A stretch of DNA of 11,866 nucleotides, taken from the NCBI GenBank assembly GCA_003153955.1, contig PMCB01000051.1:1-11866 (forward strand), given 5' to 3'. The DNA is from Dehalococcoidia bacterium. GTDB taxonomy: Bacteria; Chloroflexota; Dehalococcoidia; Dehalococcoidales; Fen-1064. This document shows positions 1-6,877 of this stretch, piece by piece (within the stretch, counting starts at the first letter, position 1; each line of letters opens with the position of its first letter). A program made the translations under genes and the position numbers. The notes under the pieces are model-generated. The model ran no database searches. It saw only the letters and a program-made list of their open reading frames with translations, and was not told the origin of the DNA.

Positions 1-216
1 ACCGGATTTACCGTTCTGGATAACACCGGGGCTACCGTTGCCTCTCCACAGGCGGTTGTTCCTTTCATCGCGTATTCAAAGAACGGCGCCGCGCTGGATA
101 ATTCCACCGGTCCGTTATACCTGGCTTTCTCCTCCGGTATTGCTTTAAATCAGTACACGCAAAGTTCGCTTTGGATAAAAAATATCGTGACGATTACAAT
201 AGTTGCCGCTCAATAG
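1..216 (+). CDS. C-terminal fragment of a probable molybdopterin-binding oxidoreductase-like protein
   Basis: Frame 1 is open from the first base to a TAG at 214-216, giving 71 residues of a protein whose start lies upstream of the window. The fragment reads through FTVLDNTGATV near its beginning and GPLYLAFSS then SSLWIKNIVTITI near its end. A GPLxLxxxx loop followed by a W(V/I)Kxxxxxxx(I/V) strand as the last element is what I recall from the C-terminus of sulfite-oxidase-fold molybdopterin-binding domains. A tungstate/molybdate importer starts only 21 nt downstream, which fits a molybdenum or tungsten enzyme, or a secreted relative that has lost the cofactor. The cofactor-binding cysteine region is not in view, so neither the fold nor catalytic activity can be proven here. 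It could also be another beta-rich secreted protein. The coding frame itself is well supported by its composition and position. Confidence 0.6.
   Translation, partial: TGFTVLDNTGATVASPQAVVPFIAYSKNGAALDNSTGPLYLAFSSGIALNQYTQSSLWIKNIVTITIVAAQ
171..200 (+). promoter_or_regulatory. Possible promoter for the wtpABC operon
   Basis: TTGGAT (171-176) is followed after 18 bp by TACAAT (195-200), a 5/6 match to the -10 consensus. The -35 box is only 3/6. It lies inside the end of the upstream gene, and a transcript would start near 207, leaving a leader of about 30 nt before the wtpA ATG. The operon could equally be read through from the upstream gene, so this is a weak call. Confidence 0.25.
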
Positions 217-237
217 TAAATTTTTAAAAGGTTAAAT

Positions 238-1299
238 ATGAGACGAATCCGCCGGAGCATAATCGCACTGCTGCTGACATGTGTAATCATCTTCAGCGGC
301 TGCAGCAGGACCGGAGTTAAAAAATCGACTCTGGTGGTGCTCGAGGCGGATAGTCTCATGGTGCCTTTCGCGCAAATTCAAACGGCATTCGAAAAAGCTA
401 ACCCGAACATTAATGTGGAGCTGCAGCCTTTCGGCAGCATCCAGGCTATCCGGCAGGTGACGGAACTAGGGCAGCAAGCCGACCTTGTGGCAGTGGCGGA
501 CGCGACACTTATCCCGATGATGATGTATCAGACCAAAATGGCCGACGGCAAACCTTATGCCGACTGGGATATCGAATCCAACACCAATCAGTTAGTCCTG
601 GCCTATACATCCAACAGTAAATATGCCGCGGAACTCAATTCAAACAACTGGTATCAGATAATATCCCGTCCGGATGTCTCTTTCGGCTTCACCGACCCCC
701 GTATCGATGCGGTCGGATACCGAACCTTGATGACACTGGGACTGGCTGCATCTTATTATAATGACCCGACGCTCGTGCGGGATGCAGTGGGCAGCCATTT
801 CTCCCTGCCTGTTACCACCGCGATCAATAACGGCATCACTACCGTTTCCGTACCCGAGCTGTTGGAACCGACGGACAGTCATCTGGTACTGCGCAATGCG
901 GACATTGAGTTGCTGGCCCTGCTGCAGTCCGGCAATGTCGACTATACACTGGATTATAAGAGTGTGGTGATGCAGGACGGGCTGAATTACCTGGAATTAC
1001 CGCCGGGAATAAGCCTGGGAGATATCAGTAATGCGCCGGCTTATCAGAAGGTAACGGTAAAAATGGATTACCAGCGTTTTTCCACGGTAAATCCGGTATT
1101 CGGCGGGACCCCGATTATTTACGGCATGACCATTCCGAACAACGCGCAAAATCCCTCAGATGCTGTCAAGTTTATCCAATTCGTGCTGGGAAATAAAGGA
1201 CAGGAAATTTTCAAAAATTGCAGCCAACCTGAAATGGTACCTCCAATATGCGATAATGTGAGTGCATTACCGGGTGCGCTGAAAACACTATTCCCTTAG
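238..1299 (+). CDS. wtpA: Tungstate/molybdate ABC transporter substrate-binding lipoprotein
   Basis: This 353-residue protein is the extracytoplasmic receptor of an oxyanion importer. Residues 1-22 form a lipoprotein signal: positive start MRRIRR, a hydrophobic stretch, then lipobox FSGC with the lipidated Cys at 22. The mature part has the WtpA signature: LEADSLMVPF (35-44), GSIQAIRQVTELG (66-78) and ADLVAVADATLIP (81-93). Later come FTDP with Asp153, YRTLMTLG (161-168), and ELLALLQSGNVDY (224-236) with Glu224. From memory, archaeal WtpA/ModA receptors bind tungstate octahedrally using an Asp and a Glu in these two places, so Asp153 and Glu224 are the likely extra ligands. That would favour tungstate over the tetrahedral binding of classical ModA. 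The ATG is preceded by AAAAGG at 226-231. The TAG stop overlaps the ribosome binding site of the permease gene. Choice between tungstate and molybdate cannot be settled from sequence. Confidence 0.93.
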   Translation: MRRIRRSIIALLLTCVIIFSGCSRTGVKKSTLVVLEADSLMVPFAQIQTAFEKANPNINVELQPFGSIQAIRQVTELGQQADLVAVADATLIPMMMYQTKMADGKPYADWDIESNTNQLVLAYTSNSKYAAELNSNNWYQIISRPDVSFGFTDPRIDAVGYRTLMTLGLAASYYNDPTLVRDAVGSHFSLPVTTAINNGITTVSVPELLEPTDSHLVLRNADIELLALLQSGNVDYTLDYKSVVMQDGLNYLELPPGISLGDISNAPAYQKVTVKMDYQRFSTVNPVFGGTPIIYGMTIPNNAQNPSDAVKFIQFVLGNKGQEIFKNCSQPEMVPPICDNVSALPGALKTLFP

Positions 1300-1302
1300 G
1301 AG
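1298..1302 (+). promoter_or_regulatory. Ribosome binding site deciding the TTG start of wtpB
   Basis: AGGAG lies 6 nt before TTG at 1309 and overlaps the TAG stop of wtpA (1297-1299). Its position supports TTG as the true start and couples translation of the two genes. Confidence 0.7.
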
Positions 1303-1308
1303 ACCAGG

Positions 1309-2133
1309 TTGGAAGTTTGGCAGAAATTTGCCCGCACTGCAGGAAATAATTTCAAAAGGCACCGTCTGCTGGTGCTATTCAGCGTATTTAGTCTGCTGAT
1401 TCTGCTCTTTATTCTCGTTCCATTGTTTAAAATGGTTTTTTTATCGAATAAAGAAGCGTTATGGCAGGCGGTACGGGATACCAATGTTTTAAAATCAATC
1501 TGGCTGACGCTTTATGCGGCCCTGATCACTGCGGCGATCGGGTTTGTGCTGGGCGTGCCGCTGGCGTATATTCTGGCCAGGCATAATTTCCCATTAAAAG
1601 GTGTTGTAGAAGGGCTTATCGACCTGCCGATTGTTGTCCCGCACACCGCGGCTGGCATTGCGCTGCTGTTTGTATTCGGGCGTAATTATTTACTGGGAAA
1701 GTGGTTCGGTGCGATTGGTATCAACTTTGTGGACTCTTTGGCCGGAATCATTATCGCCATGCTTTTTGTCAGCGTTCCTTTTCTGATAAACTCAGCGAAA
1801 GACGGTTTCCGAAAAGTCGATGTTCGGCTGGAGAATGTTGCCCGGACATTAGGAGCTTCGCCGTGGCAGGTCTTCCGGCGGGTGACATTTCCGCTTGCAC
1901 AGCGCAGTATTCTTTCAGGTACTTTGATGATGTGGGCCCGCGGCATCAGCGAATTCGGCGCGGTTATTATTCTGACCTATTTCCCGATGGTAACCTCAAT
2001 ATTAATTTACCAGCGGTTTGAAAGCTACGGGTTGACCCAGGCCGTGCCCGTGGCGGCATTACTGATAATTGTCTGCGCGTTGATTTTCATCGGTTTCCGG
2101 TATATTTTGCAACGGGAAAAGAAACATGATTGA
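1309..2133 (+). CDS. wtpB: Tungstate/molybdate ABC transporter permease
   Basis: This 274-residue inner-membrane protein is the channel subunit that docks the WtpA receptor and the WtpC ATPase. About six hydrophobic segments can be seen, near residues 19-41, 63-88, 102-124, 143-162, 199-222 and 246-266. The loop at 175-194 (ENVARTLGASPWQVFRRVTF) is the EAA motif, with its Glu, Ala and Gly in place; it is the coupling helix that contacts the ATPase. DLPIVVPHTAAGIALL (105-120) is typical of the ModB/WtpB branch of the binding-protein-dependent permeases. It starts at TTG behind AGGAG, 9 nt after the wtpA stop, and its end overlaps wtpC by 8 nt. Length and topology are normal for the family. Substrate assignment rests on the neighbours, since sulfate and molybdate permeases look alike. 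Confidence 0.93.
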   Translation: MEVWQKFARTAGNNFKRHRLLVLFSVFSLLILLFILVPLFKMVFLSNKEALWQAVRDTNVLKSIWLTLYAALITAAIGFVLGVPLAYILARHNFPLKGVVEGLIDLPIVVPHTAAGIALLFVFGRNYLLGKWFGAIGINFVDSLAGIIIAMLFVSVPFLINSAKDGFRKVDVRLENVARTLGASPWQVFRRVTFPLAQRSILSGTLMMWARGISEFGAVIILTYFPMVTSILIYQRFESYGLTQAVPVAALLIIVCALIFIGFRYILQREKKHD

Positions 2134-3169
2134 GCTAAAAAACGTGCAGGTAAAAGTGGCGGATTTCAATCTGCAGCAAATCAACCTTGCAGTGGCTAAA
2201 GGGACATACACGGTCATCCTCGGTCCCACCGGCGCCGGCAAGACCGTTTTGCTTGAATCGATTGCCGGCCTGCATGCCATTCGCGAAGGCGCGTTGATAC
2301 TGGATGGAAAAAATGTCACCGATGTTGTACCGGAGGAACGCGGGGTCAGCATCGTCTATCAGGATTACACGCTTTTTCCGCATCTGACCGTGAAAGAAAA
2401 TATCATCTTCGGCCTGAAAGTAAGACATGTTGCTCAATCAAAGATTATAGAACAACTGGAATGGATATGCGGTATATTTGATGTAGAGCCATTGTTAAAA
2501 AGGTTGCCTGCGACACTGAGTGGGGGGGAACGCCAGCGGGTCGCGTTAGCACGTGCCTTGATCACCGGACCGGAGATTTTACTGCTGGACGAACCTCTGA
2601 GCGCCCTGGACGCCGAAAGCCGCGAAGAAATGTACGCTCAGTTAAAAGACACCCACCGGAAGCTGAACATTACCACTTTACACGTGACACATGATTTTGA
2701 AGAAGCGATGTCGCTAGCTGACAACATTGTCGTGATTAATCGGGGAAAAATAGCCCAGATTGACAAACCGTCCGAAATCTTCTATCATCCGGCTTCTGAA
2801 TTTGTCGCCCGGTTTACGATGGCGCGCAACATCTTCGAAGGGAAAATTACAGGGCAGGTCAAAAACGAGAAAATATTTAAAACAGACAGCATCGAATTAT
2901 ACGCAGTATCAGATAATAATACGGCGCAATTCGCTGTAATCCGGGCTGAAATGATTCAATTAACAGTTGAGAAACCGGTCTCAGTTCCGAACGTGTTTCG
3001 GGGTACGGTAAAGTCGATTATCGATAAAGGCGCGAATATATTAGTTACTCTGGATTGTCCGCCCTTGTTTGAATGTTTACTGCCGCGCCGTCAATTTGAA
3101 ATAATGTCTTTAAACACAGGACAACAGGTTTACCTCAGTTTTCCGGCTTCCCCGGTACATCTTATCTAG
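2126..3169 (+). CDS. wtpC: Tungstate/molybdate ABC transporter ATP-binding protein with C-terminal TOBE-like domain
   Basis: This 347-residue cytoplasmic ATPase drives the WtpABC importer. All nucleotide-binding motifs are intact: Walker A GPTGAGKT (33-40), Q-loop Gln79 in YQDY, signature LSGGERQRVALARAL (131-145), Walker B ILLLDEP (151-157), D-loop SALD (159-162) and H-loop His189 in HVTHD. After the ATPase core (about 1-235), residues from about 285 to the end (VFRGTVKSII onward) resemble the TOBE/Mop oxyanion-binding domain. In this transporter family that domain is known to let the bound metal inhibit transport; I infer but cannot show that here. The ATG lies inside wtpB (8-nt overlap), with only a weak GGGAAAAG ribosome site, so expression is probably coupled. 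The signature motif contains a run of seven G (2521-2527), but the frame is intact. Close relatives include sulfate and iron importers; the operon supports tungstate/molybdate. Confidence 0.93.
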   Translation: MIELKNVQVKVADFNLQQINLAVAKGTYTVILGPTGAGKTVLLESIAGLHAIREGALILDGKNVTDVVPEERGVSIVYQDYTLFPHLTVKENIIFGLKVRHVAQSKIIEQLEWICGIFDVEPLLKRLPATLSGGERQRVALARALITGPEILLLDEPLSALDAESREEMYAQLKDTHRKLNITTLHVTHDFEEAMSLADNIVVINRGKIAQIDKPSEIFYHPASEFVARFTMARNIFEGKITGQVKNEKIFKTDSIELYAVSDNNTAQFAVIRAEMIQLTVEKPVSVPNVFRGTVKSIIDKGANILVTLDCPPLFECLLPRRQFEIMSLNTGQQVYLSFPASPVHLI

Positions 3170-3202
3170 AGATTCTGTTATTTATCGTTTGGTCTCGGAC
3201 TT

Positions 3203-3221
3203 GGTTGACAACCTGAGTTGT
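3203..3221 (+). promoter_or_regulatory. Overlapping palindromes in the tldD promoter, possible operator
   Basis: Two inverted repeats overlap the -35 box and spacer. GGTTG-A-CAACC occupies 3203-3213 and ACAAC-CTGA-GTTGT occupies 3208-3221. Both are exact. Their position between the promoter boxes is where a repressor would bind. No regulator can be named, and short palindromes can occur by chance. Confidence 0.3.
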
Positions 3222-3233
3222 GAAAGGTAAACT
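3205..3233 (+). promoter_or_regulatory. Strong promoter of the tldD-tldE unit
   Basis: TTGACA (3205-3210) is a perfect -35 box. Exactly 17 bp later is TAAACT (3228-3233), a 4/6 match to the -10 consensus. The expected transcription start is around 3240-3241, three or four bases before the ATG at 3244. This makes the upstream GTG at 3220 an unlikely start because it would lie before the transcript begins. A perfect inverted repeat sits inside the spacer. Confidence 0.6.
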
Positions 3234-3243
3234 GAAATTACTT

Positions 3244-4620
3244 ATGACAGATTTACAGAACATCGGCCAGCAGTTGTCGGAAATTCTCAAGAAACAAAAT
3301 GCGGATTATGTTGAAGCTCATCTGGAAGAGAGTCAATTCAGCAGTATTTCATACCGCGGCAAACAGCTTGAATCCATCAGTAAAACCACTTCGGTCGGGG
3401 GTAATGTCCGGGCGCTGGTGAAAGGCGGCTGGGGATTTGTCAGTTTTAACGACCTGACCGGGCTGCAGGAAAAAGTGGAAATGGCGGTAAAACAGGCGCG
3501 TTTTATCGGCAAGGAAACCAGTCAATTTTATGAATCAAAGCCCGTTGTTGAAGACGTGGCCGCAAAAATAAAAGAAAATCCGGCGCTGGTTCCGCTCTCC
3601 GAAAAAAAACAGTTACTTGACGAATATAATAATGCTATCTGGAGCACTTCCGGCATCCAAACATCAAACCTCGGTTACGGCGATGCCAATAAAAAAACCA
3701 TCTTCCTGAATTCTGCCGGCAGTTTTATCACGCAGGAACGGGCCGATGTTACGGTCCGGGCGGTGGCGATCGCCTCTAAAGACGGCGAAGTCCAGCAGGC
3801 CGGTTTGAGCGAAGGCACCCGCGACGACTTCCGCCCCATAAGGAAACTCCATAAAGAAATCAAACAATTGGCACAGCGCGCCGTCGAAATGCTGACGGTG
3901 CCCACGTTAAAAGGCGGGGAATATACCGTCGTCCTCGACCCGATACTGGCCGGAGTGTTTGTGCACGAGGCTTTCGGACATCTTTCCGAATCCGATTTCG
4001 TTTATGAAAACGCACAACTGAAAGAAATCATGACACTCGGCAAGGTGTTCGGCGGGTCGCATCTGAACATTATCGATTCGGCCTCACGGCCGGGACTGCG
4101 CGGCAGTTTCAAATATGATGACGAAGGCACCCGTTCCACGAAAACTTATCTCATCCGGGAAGGGAAACTGACAGGACGGCTGCATTCCCGCGAAACCGCT
4201 GCCAAGATGCATGAAAAACCTACCGGAAATGCCCGGGCGATTAATTACCGGCACCCGCCGATTGTGCGGATGACCAATACCTACATCGAGCCCGGGGAAT
4301 GCTCTTTTGAAGATATGATCGCCGATATTAAAGACGGCGTCTATGCCAAAAACTGGTACGGCGGGCAGACCAGCATGGAAATGTTTACTTTTTCGTCCGG
4401 GGAAACATACCGAATACGCAACGGCAAAATCGCCGAAATGGTCAGGCCTGTCATGCTCAGCGGTAATGTCTTCAATACGCTGATGAATATCGATGCCATC
4501 GGCGACGACCTGGACATGAATCAGGGCGGCGGCTGCGGTAAAGGCGGACAATCCCCATTACCGGTCAGCAACGGCAGCCCGCATATCAGAATCCTGAAAT
4601 GCCTGGTGGGAGGTAAGTAA
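3244..4620 (+). CDS. tldD: TldD family zinc metalloprotease
   Basis: This 458-residue cytoplasmic protein is the catalytic subunit of the TldD/TldE protease. It carries the zinc motif HEAFGH (His241, Glu242, His246) and, near the C-terminus, GGGCGKGGQ with Cys431, the position of the third zinc ligand in known TldD structures. In E. coli the TldD/TldE heterodimer trims unfolded peptides, helps mature microcin B17 and degrades the CcdA antitoxin; the role here is unknown. I chose ATG 3244 because the promoter just upstream would start the mRNA at about 3240, and because the family begins near TDLQNIGQQL. A GTG at 3220 would add eight residues but has no ribosome site and lies in the promoter. 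No Shine-Dalgarno sequence precedes 3244 either, so the mRNA is probably leaderless. tldE follows after 1 nt. Confidence 0.93.
   Translation: MTDLQNIGQQLSEILKKQNADYVEAHLEESQFSSISYRGKQLESISKTTSVGGNVRALVKGGWGFVSFNDLTGLQEKVEMAVKQARFIGKETSQFYESKPVVEDVAAKIKENPALVPLSEKKQLLDEYNNAIWSTSGIQTSNLGYGDANKKTIFLNSAGSFITQERADVTVRAVAIASKDGEVQQAGLSEGTRDDFRPIRKLHKEIKQLAQRAVEMLTVPTLKGGEYTVVLDPILAGVFVHEAFGHLSESDFVYENAQLKEIMTLGKVFGGSHLNIIDSASRPGLRGSFKYDDEGTRSTKTYLIREGKLTGRLHSRETAAKMHEKPTGNARAINYRHPPIVRMTNTYIEPGECSFEDMIADIKDGVYAKNWYGGQTSMEMFTFSSGETYRIRNGKIAEMVRPVMLSGNVFNTLMNIDAIGDDLDMNQGGGCGKGGQSPLPVSNGSPHIRILKCLVGGK
4608..4613 (+). promoter_or_regulatory. Ribosome binding site deciding the TTG start of tldE
   Basis: GGGAGG, inside the last codons of tldD, sits 8 nt before TTG at 4622. 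It is the strongest Shine-Dalgarno sequence in this operon and supports the TTG start; it also implies coupled translation of the two protease subunits. Confidence 0.7.
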
Positions 4621-4621
4621 T

Positions 4622-5920
4622 TTGGAAGAAATTCTTGCTCTCGCCAAAAAAGTTGCGGAAGAAGCTGAAGTCTACATGGTTTCCAGTGAAGAAACGCCGG
4701 TTCATTTTGAATCCAACCGGTTGAAAAATACGCAATACAAGCAAAGTCAAAGTGTTGCCTTGCGTCTGATTAAAAACGGTAAAACCGGCTACGCAACCTC
4801 CACCAACATGGAAAACGCCCAACAGTTGGTGGACGACGCTGTCGCGACTGCCGAGTTCGGCATGAAAGCCGAATTTCAATTTCCGGCAGCAAAGACTTTT
4901 CCCAAAGTCGCTATCTTTGATGGGGATGTTGACAAAATCAGTCTGGAAACGATGATACAGCTCGGCGAGGAATTAATCAGTAAAGTAACAGAGTATTCGC
5001 CCGAAGTAATTTGCGAAGGCGGAGTTACCAAGTCATCATATCAATTGAGCATTGTCAATTCGCGCGGCGGCCAGGCAAGTTTCATGGAGAGCGTTTTCGG
5101 CCTTGGGATAGAGGGGCAGCGCATCCGCGGCACAGACATGCTGTTTGTCGGCGATTATCAAAGTTCGTGCCGGCCTATCTTAAAAACCGATGATATTGTG
5201 AAAACAACTATCCGGCAGTTGGAATTGGCCAAACGAACGGCGAAAGTAACTTCCAAACAAATGAGTGTGATTTTTGCGCCGGACGGGGTTACCAGTTCGT
5301 TGGTGCTGCCTTTAATTTCTGCCTTTAACGGTAAAACCGTCCTGGAAGGGGCTTCGCCGTTGGGTAAAAAGCTGGGCGAAAAAGTTTTTGATATAAACCT
5401 GACAATCGAAGATAACCCGTTAATTCCCTATAACACCAGCAGCCGCCCTTGTGATGATGAAGGCGTACCTTGTCAGGTTACGCCGTTGATTACTAAAGGC
5501 GTGGTCATGAACTTTTTATATGATTTGCAGACTGCAGCCAGGGCGAAAACTAAAAGCACCGGCCACGGCCAGCGCCAGGGCGGTTTACCATCTCCTTCCC
5601 CGCACGCGTTTGTCCTTTCACCCGGTAAGGTCAGCTTCGAAGATATGGTGAAAAGTATCGATGAAGGGATAATTGTCGAACAGCTGCTGGGCGCCGGACA
5701 GGGGAACATGCTGGGCGGCGATTTCAGCGGTAATGTGCTGTTAGGTTTCAAGATTGAGAAAGGCGAGATTGTCGGCCGGGTCAAAGATACCATGATTTCC
5801 GGCAATGTTTATCAGTTGCTCAAAGAAATCAGCGCAATCGGCAGCGATAACAAGTGGGTTAACGGTTTTCTGAATACCCCGTCTATCTGCTGCTCCAATG
5901 TATCCGTGTCCAGCCGTTAA
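4622..5920 (+). CDS. pmbA: TldE/PmbA family protein, partner of TldD
   Basis: This 432-residue protein is a paralogue of TldD. It shares the alternating-strand layout, for example ALRLIKNGKTGYATS in the first 65 residues and the C-terminal block GNVLLGFKIEKGEIVGRVKD and MISGNVYQLL. It has no HExxxH zinc motif, as expected for the non-catalytic subunit that encloses the TldD active site. Family knowledge: the two form a heterodimer, with substrates threaded in as unfolded peptides. The TTG start is supported by GGGAGG 8 nt upstream. The stop is followed by a 113-nt gap before the PAC2 gene, so the latter may have its own promoter. The C-terminus is slightly unusual in having a CC pair (ICCSNV). 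Assignment is secure; the physiological substrate is unknown. Confidence 0.93.
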   Translation: MEEILALAKKVAEEAEVYMVSSEETPVHFESNRLKNTQYKQSQSVALRLIKNGKTGYATSTNMENAQQLVDDAVATAEFGMKAEFQFPAAKTFPKVAIFDGDVDKISLETMIQLGEELISKVTEYSPEVICEGGVTKSSYQLSIVNSRGGQASFMESVFGLGIEGQRIRGTDMLFVGDYQSSCRPILKTDDIVKTTIRQLELAKRTAKVTSKQMSVIFAPDGVTSSLVLPLISAFNGKTVLEGASPLGKKLGEKVFDINLTIEDNPLIPYNTSSRPCDDEGVPCQVTPLITKGVVMNFLYDLQTAARAKTKSTGHGQRQGGLPSPSPHAFVLSPGKVSFEDMVKSIDEGIIVEQLLGAGQGNMLGGDFSGNVLLGFKIEKGEIVGRVKDTMISGNVYQLLKEISAIGSDNKWVNGFLNTPSICCSNVSVSSR

Positions 5921-5988
5921 CCGGTTGACATAATAACTCTCGTTTATTCCCGGATTACGTGCCACTTTCGTGAATTCCCAAATTGTAT

Positions 5989-6025
5989 TAGAATTAAACT
6001 TGAGTAGAGAATTAAGCGTCAAGGT
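5989..6025 (+). promoter_or_regulatory. Possible -10 box, direct repeat and ribosome site upstream of the PAC2 gene
   Basis: TAGAAT (5989-5994) matches five of six -10 bases, but no good -35 box stands 16-18 bp before it. A GAATTAA heptamer occurs twice, at 5991-5997 and 6009-6015, 18 bp apart, which could be a regulator site or chance in AT-rich DNA. AAGGT at 6021-6025 is 8 nt before ATG 6034 and sets that start. Confidence 0.3.
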
Positions 6026-6033
6026 ATGAAATA

Positions 6034-6861
6034 ATGAAAAAACTGGTCAAGATTTCTGCCAAGCCAAAACTCAAGTCCCCTGTGATGTTAGCCGCCTGGC
6101 CCGGTATCGGTAATGTGGCCATGCTGGTTGCTAATTATCTGCTGGACAAGTTCGAATTCAAAGACCTGGCGGAAATCGACGCCCAGCAGTTCTTTGACCC
6201 CATCGGTGTTTTGTCCCGGGAACATATGATCGAAGCTCCCCAGTTCCCCCAAAGTCACTTTTACTACTGGAAAAACAAAAAAGGGGAGCACGATATCGTT
6301 CTCTTTATCGGCGATGACCAGCCGGATTTCAAGATTTATGATTTTGCCGGCTGTGTGCTGGATTTTGCACAATCTTACGGGGTAGATCGTGTTTATACCT
6401 GTGCCGCCGCGATGACCAATATCCACTTCACGGAGCAACCCCGGGTGTGGGCGGTGGCGACCAACAAACCGCTGATTGAAGAGTTGAAGAAATATGATTT
6501 GCTGCAAAAAGGCAGCATCCAGATTGCCGGATTAAACGGCTTGCTGCTGGGTCTGGCCAAAGAAAGAAAATATAACGGTATCTGCGTCATGACCGAGGTC
6601 CCGTCACAGACATCGCGGATGGAAAATCCGATGGCGGCGCTGGCTATTTTAAAAACCTTCATGCGGTTATTGGATATTGAAGTCGATACTAAAGAATTGG
6701 CCGAAAATGCCAAAGAAGTCACCGAGCAAATTAAACAGGCAATGACGATCGCCATGGGTGAGTATATCGAACATTTTACCCAGCCTATCTGGGAACAGGG
6801 CGATGACGATGAGGAAGAGGATGAGGGCGATGACGAAGGGAATATCGCGGACCAAAATTAA
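6034..6861 (+). CDS. PAC2 (proteasome assembly chaperone 2-like) family protein with acidic tail
   Basis: The 275-residue product matches the PAC2 family as I know it. WPGIGNVA (22-29) is the family's N-terminal nucleotide-fold-like loop; IGDDQP (92-97), IAGLNGLLLG (164-173) and MENPMAALAIL (196-206) follow in the usual order. The domain spans roughly 15-215 and is followed by a charged helix (about 217-247) and an acidic tail (257-268, all Asp/Glu/Gly). Eukaryotic PAC2 proteins help assemble proteasome rings; archaeal and bacterial homologues are common but largely uncharacterised, also in bacteria without a proteasome. It is cytoplasmic: no signal or membrane segment. A HEAT-repeat gene follows after 16 nt, probably co-transcribed, and a TldD/TldE protease lies upstream. 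ATG 6034 has AAGGT 8 nt before it. Function in this organism is unknown. Confidence 0.85.
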   Translation: MKKLVKISAKPKLKSPVMLAAWPGIGNVAMLVANYLLDKFEFKDLAEIDAQQFFDPIGVLSREHMIEAPQFPQSHFYYWKNKKGEHDIVLFIGDDQPDFKIYDFAGCVLDFAQSYGVDRVYTCAAAMTNIHFTEQPRVWAVATNKPLIEELKKYDLLQKGSIQIAGLNGLLLGLAKERKYNGICVMTEVPSQTSRMENPMAALAILKTFMRLLDIEVDTKELAENAKEVTEQIKQAMTIAMGEYIEHFTQPIWEQGDDDEEEDEGDDEGNIADQN

Positions 6862-6877
6862 AGTACGGGGCAATTAA

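Noticed and set aside
2521..2527. Run of seven G in the wtpC signature motif as a possible frameshift or slippage site
   Set aside because: The frame reads correctly through LSGGERQRV and on to a normal end; purF has a similar G7 run (10824-10830) without a frame problem.
3220..3243. GTG 3220 as the tldD start
   Set aside because: It lies between the -35 and -10 boxes of a good promoter and has no ribosome site; ATG 3244 is preferred.
4084..4551. A 155-codon open frame on the minus strand inside tldD
   Set aside because: It lies opposite a strongly conserved protease gene with intact motifs and shows no recognisable domain; it is a shadow frame.
5925..5953. Perfect TTGACA at 5925-5930 after tldE as a -35 box
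   Set aside because: At 16-18 bp downstream the bases are GC-rich (around TCCCGG) with no -10 resemblance.
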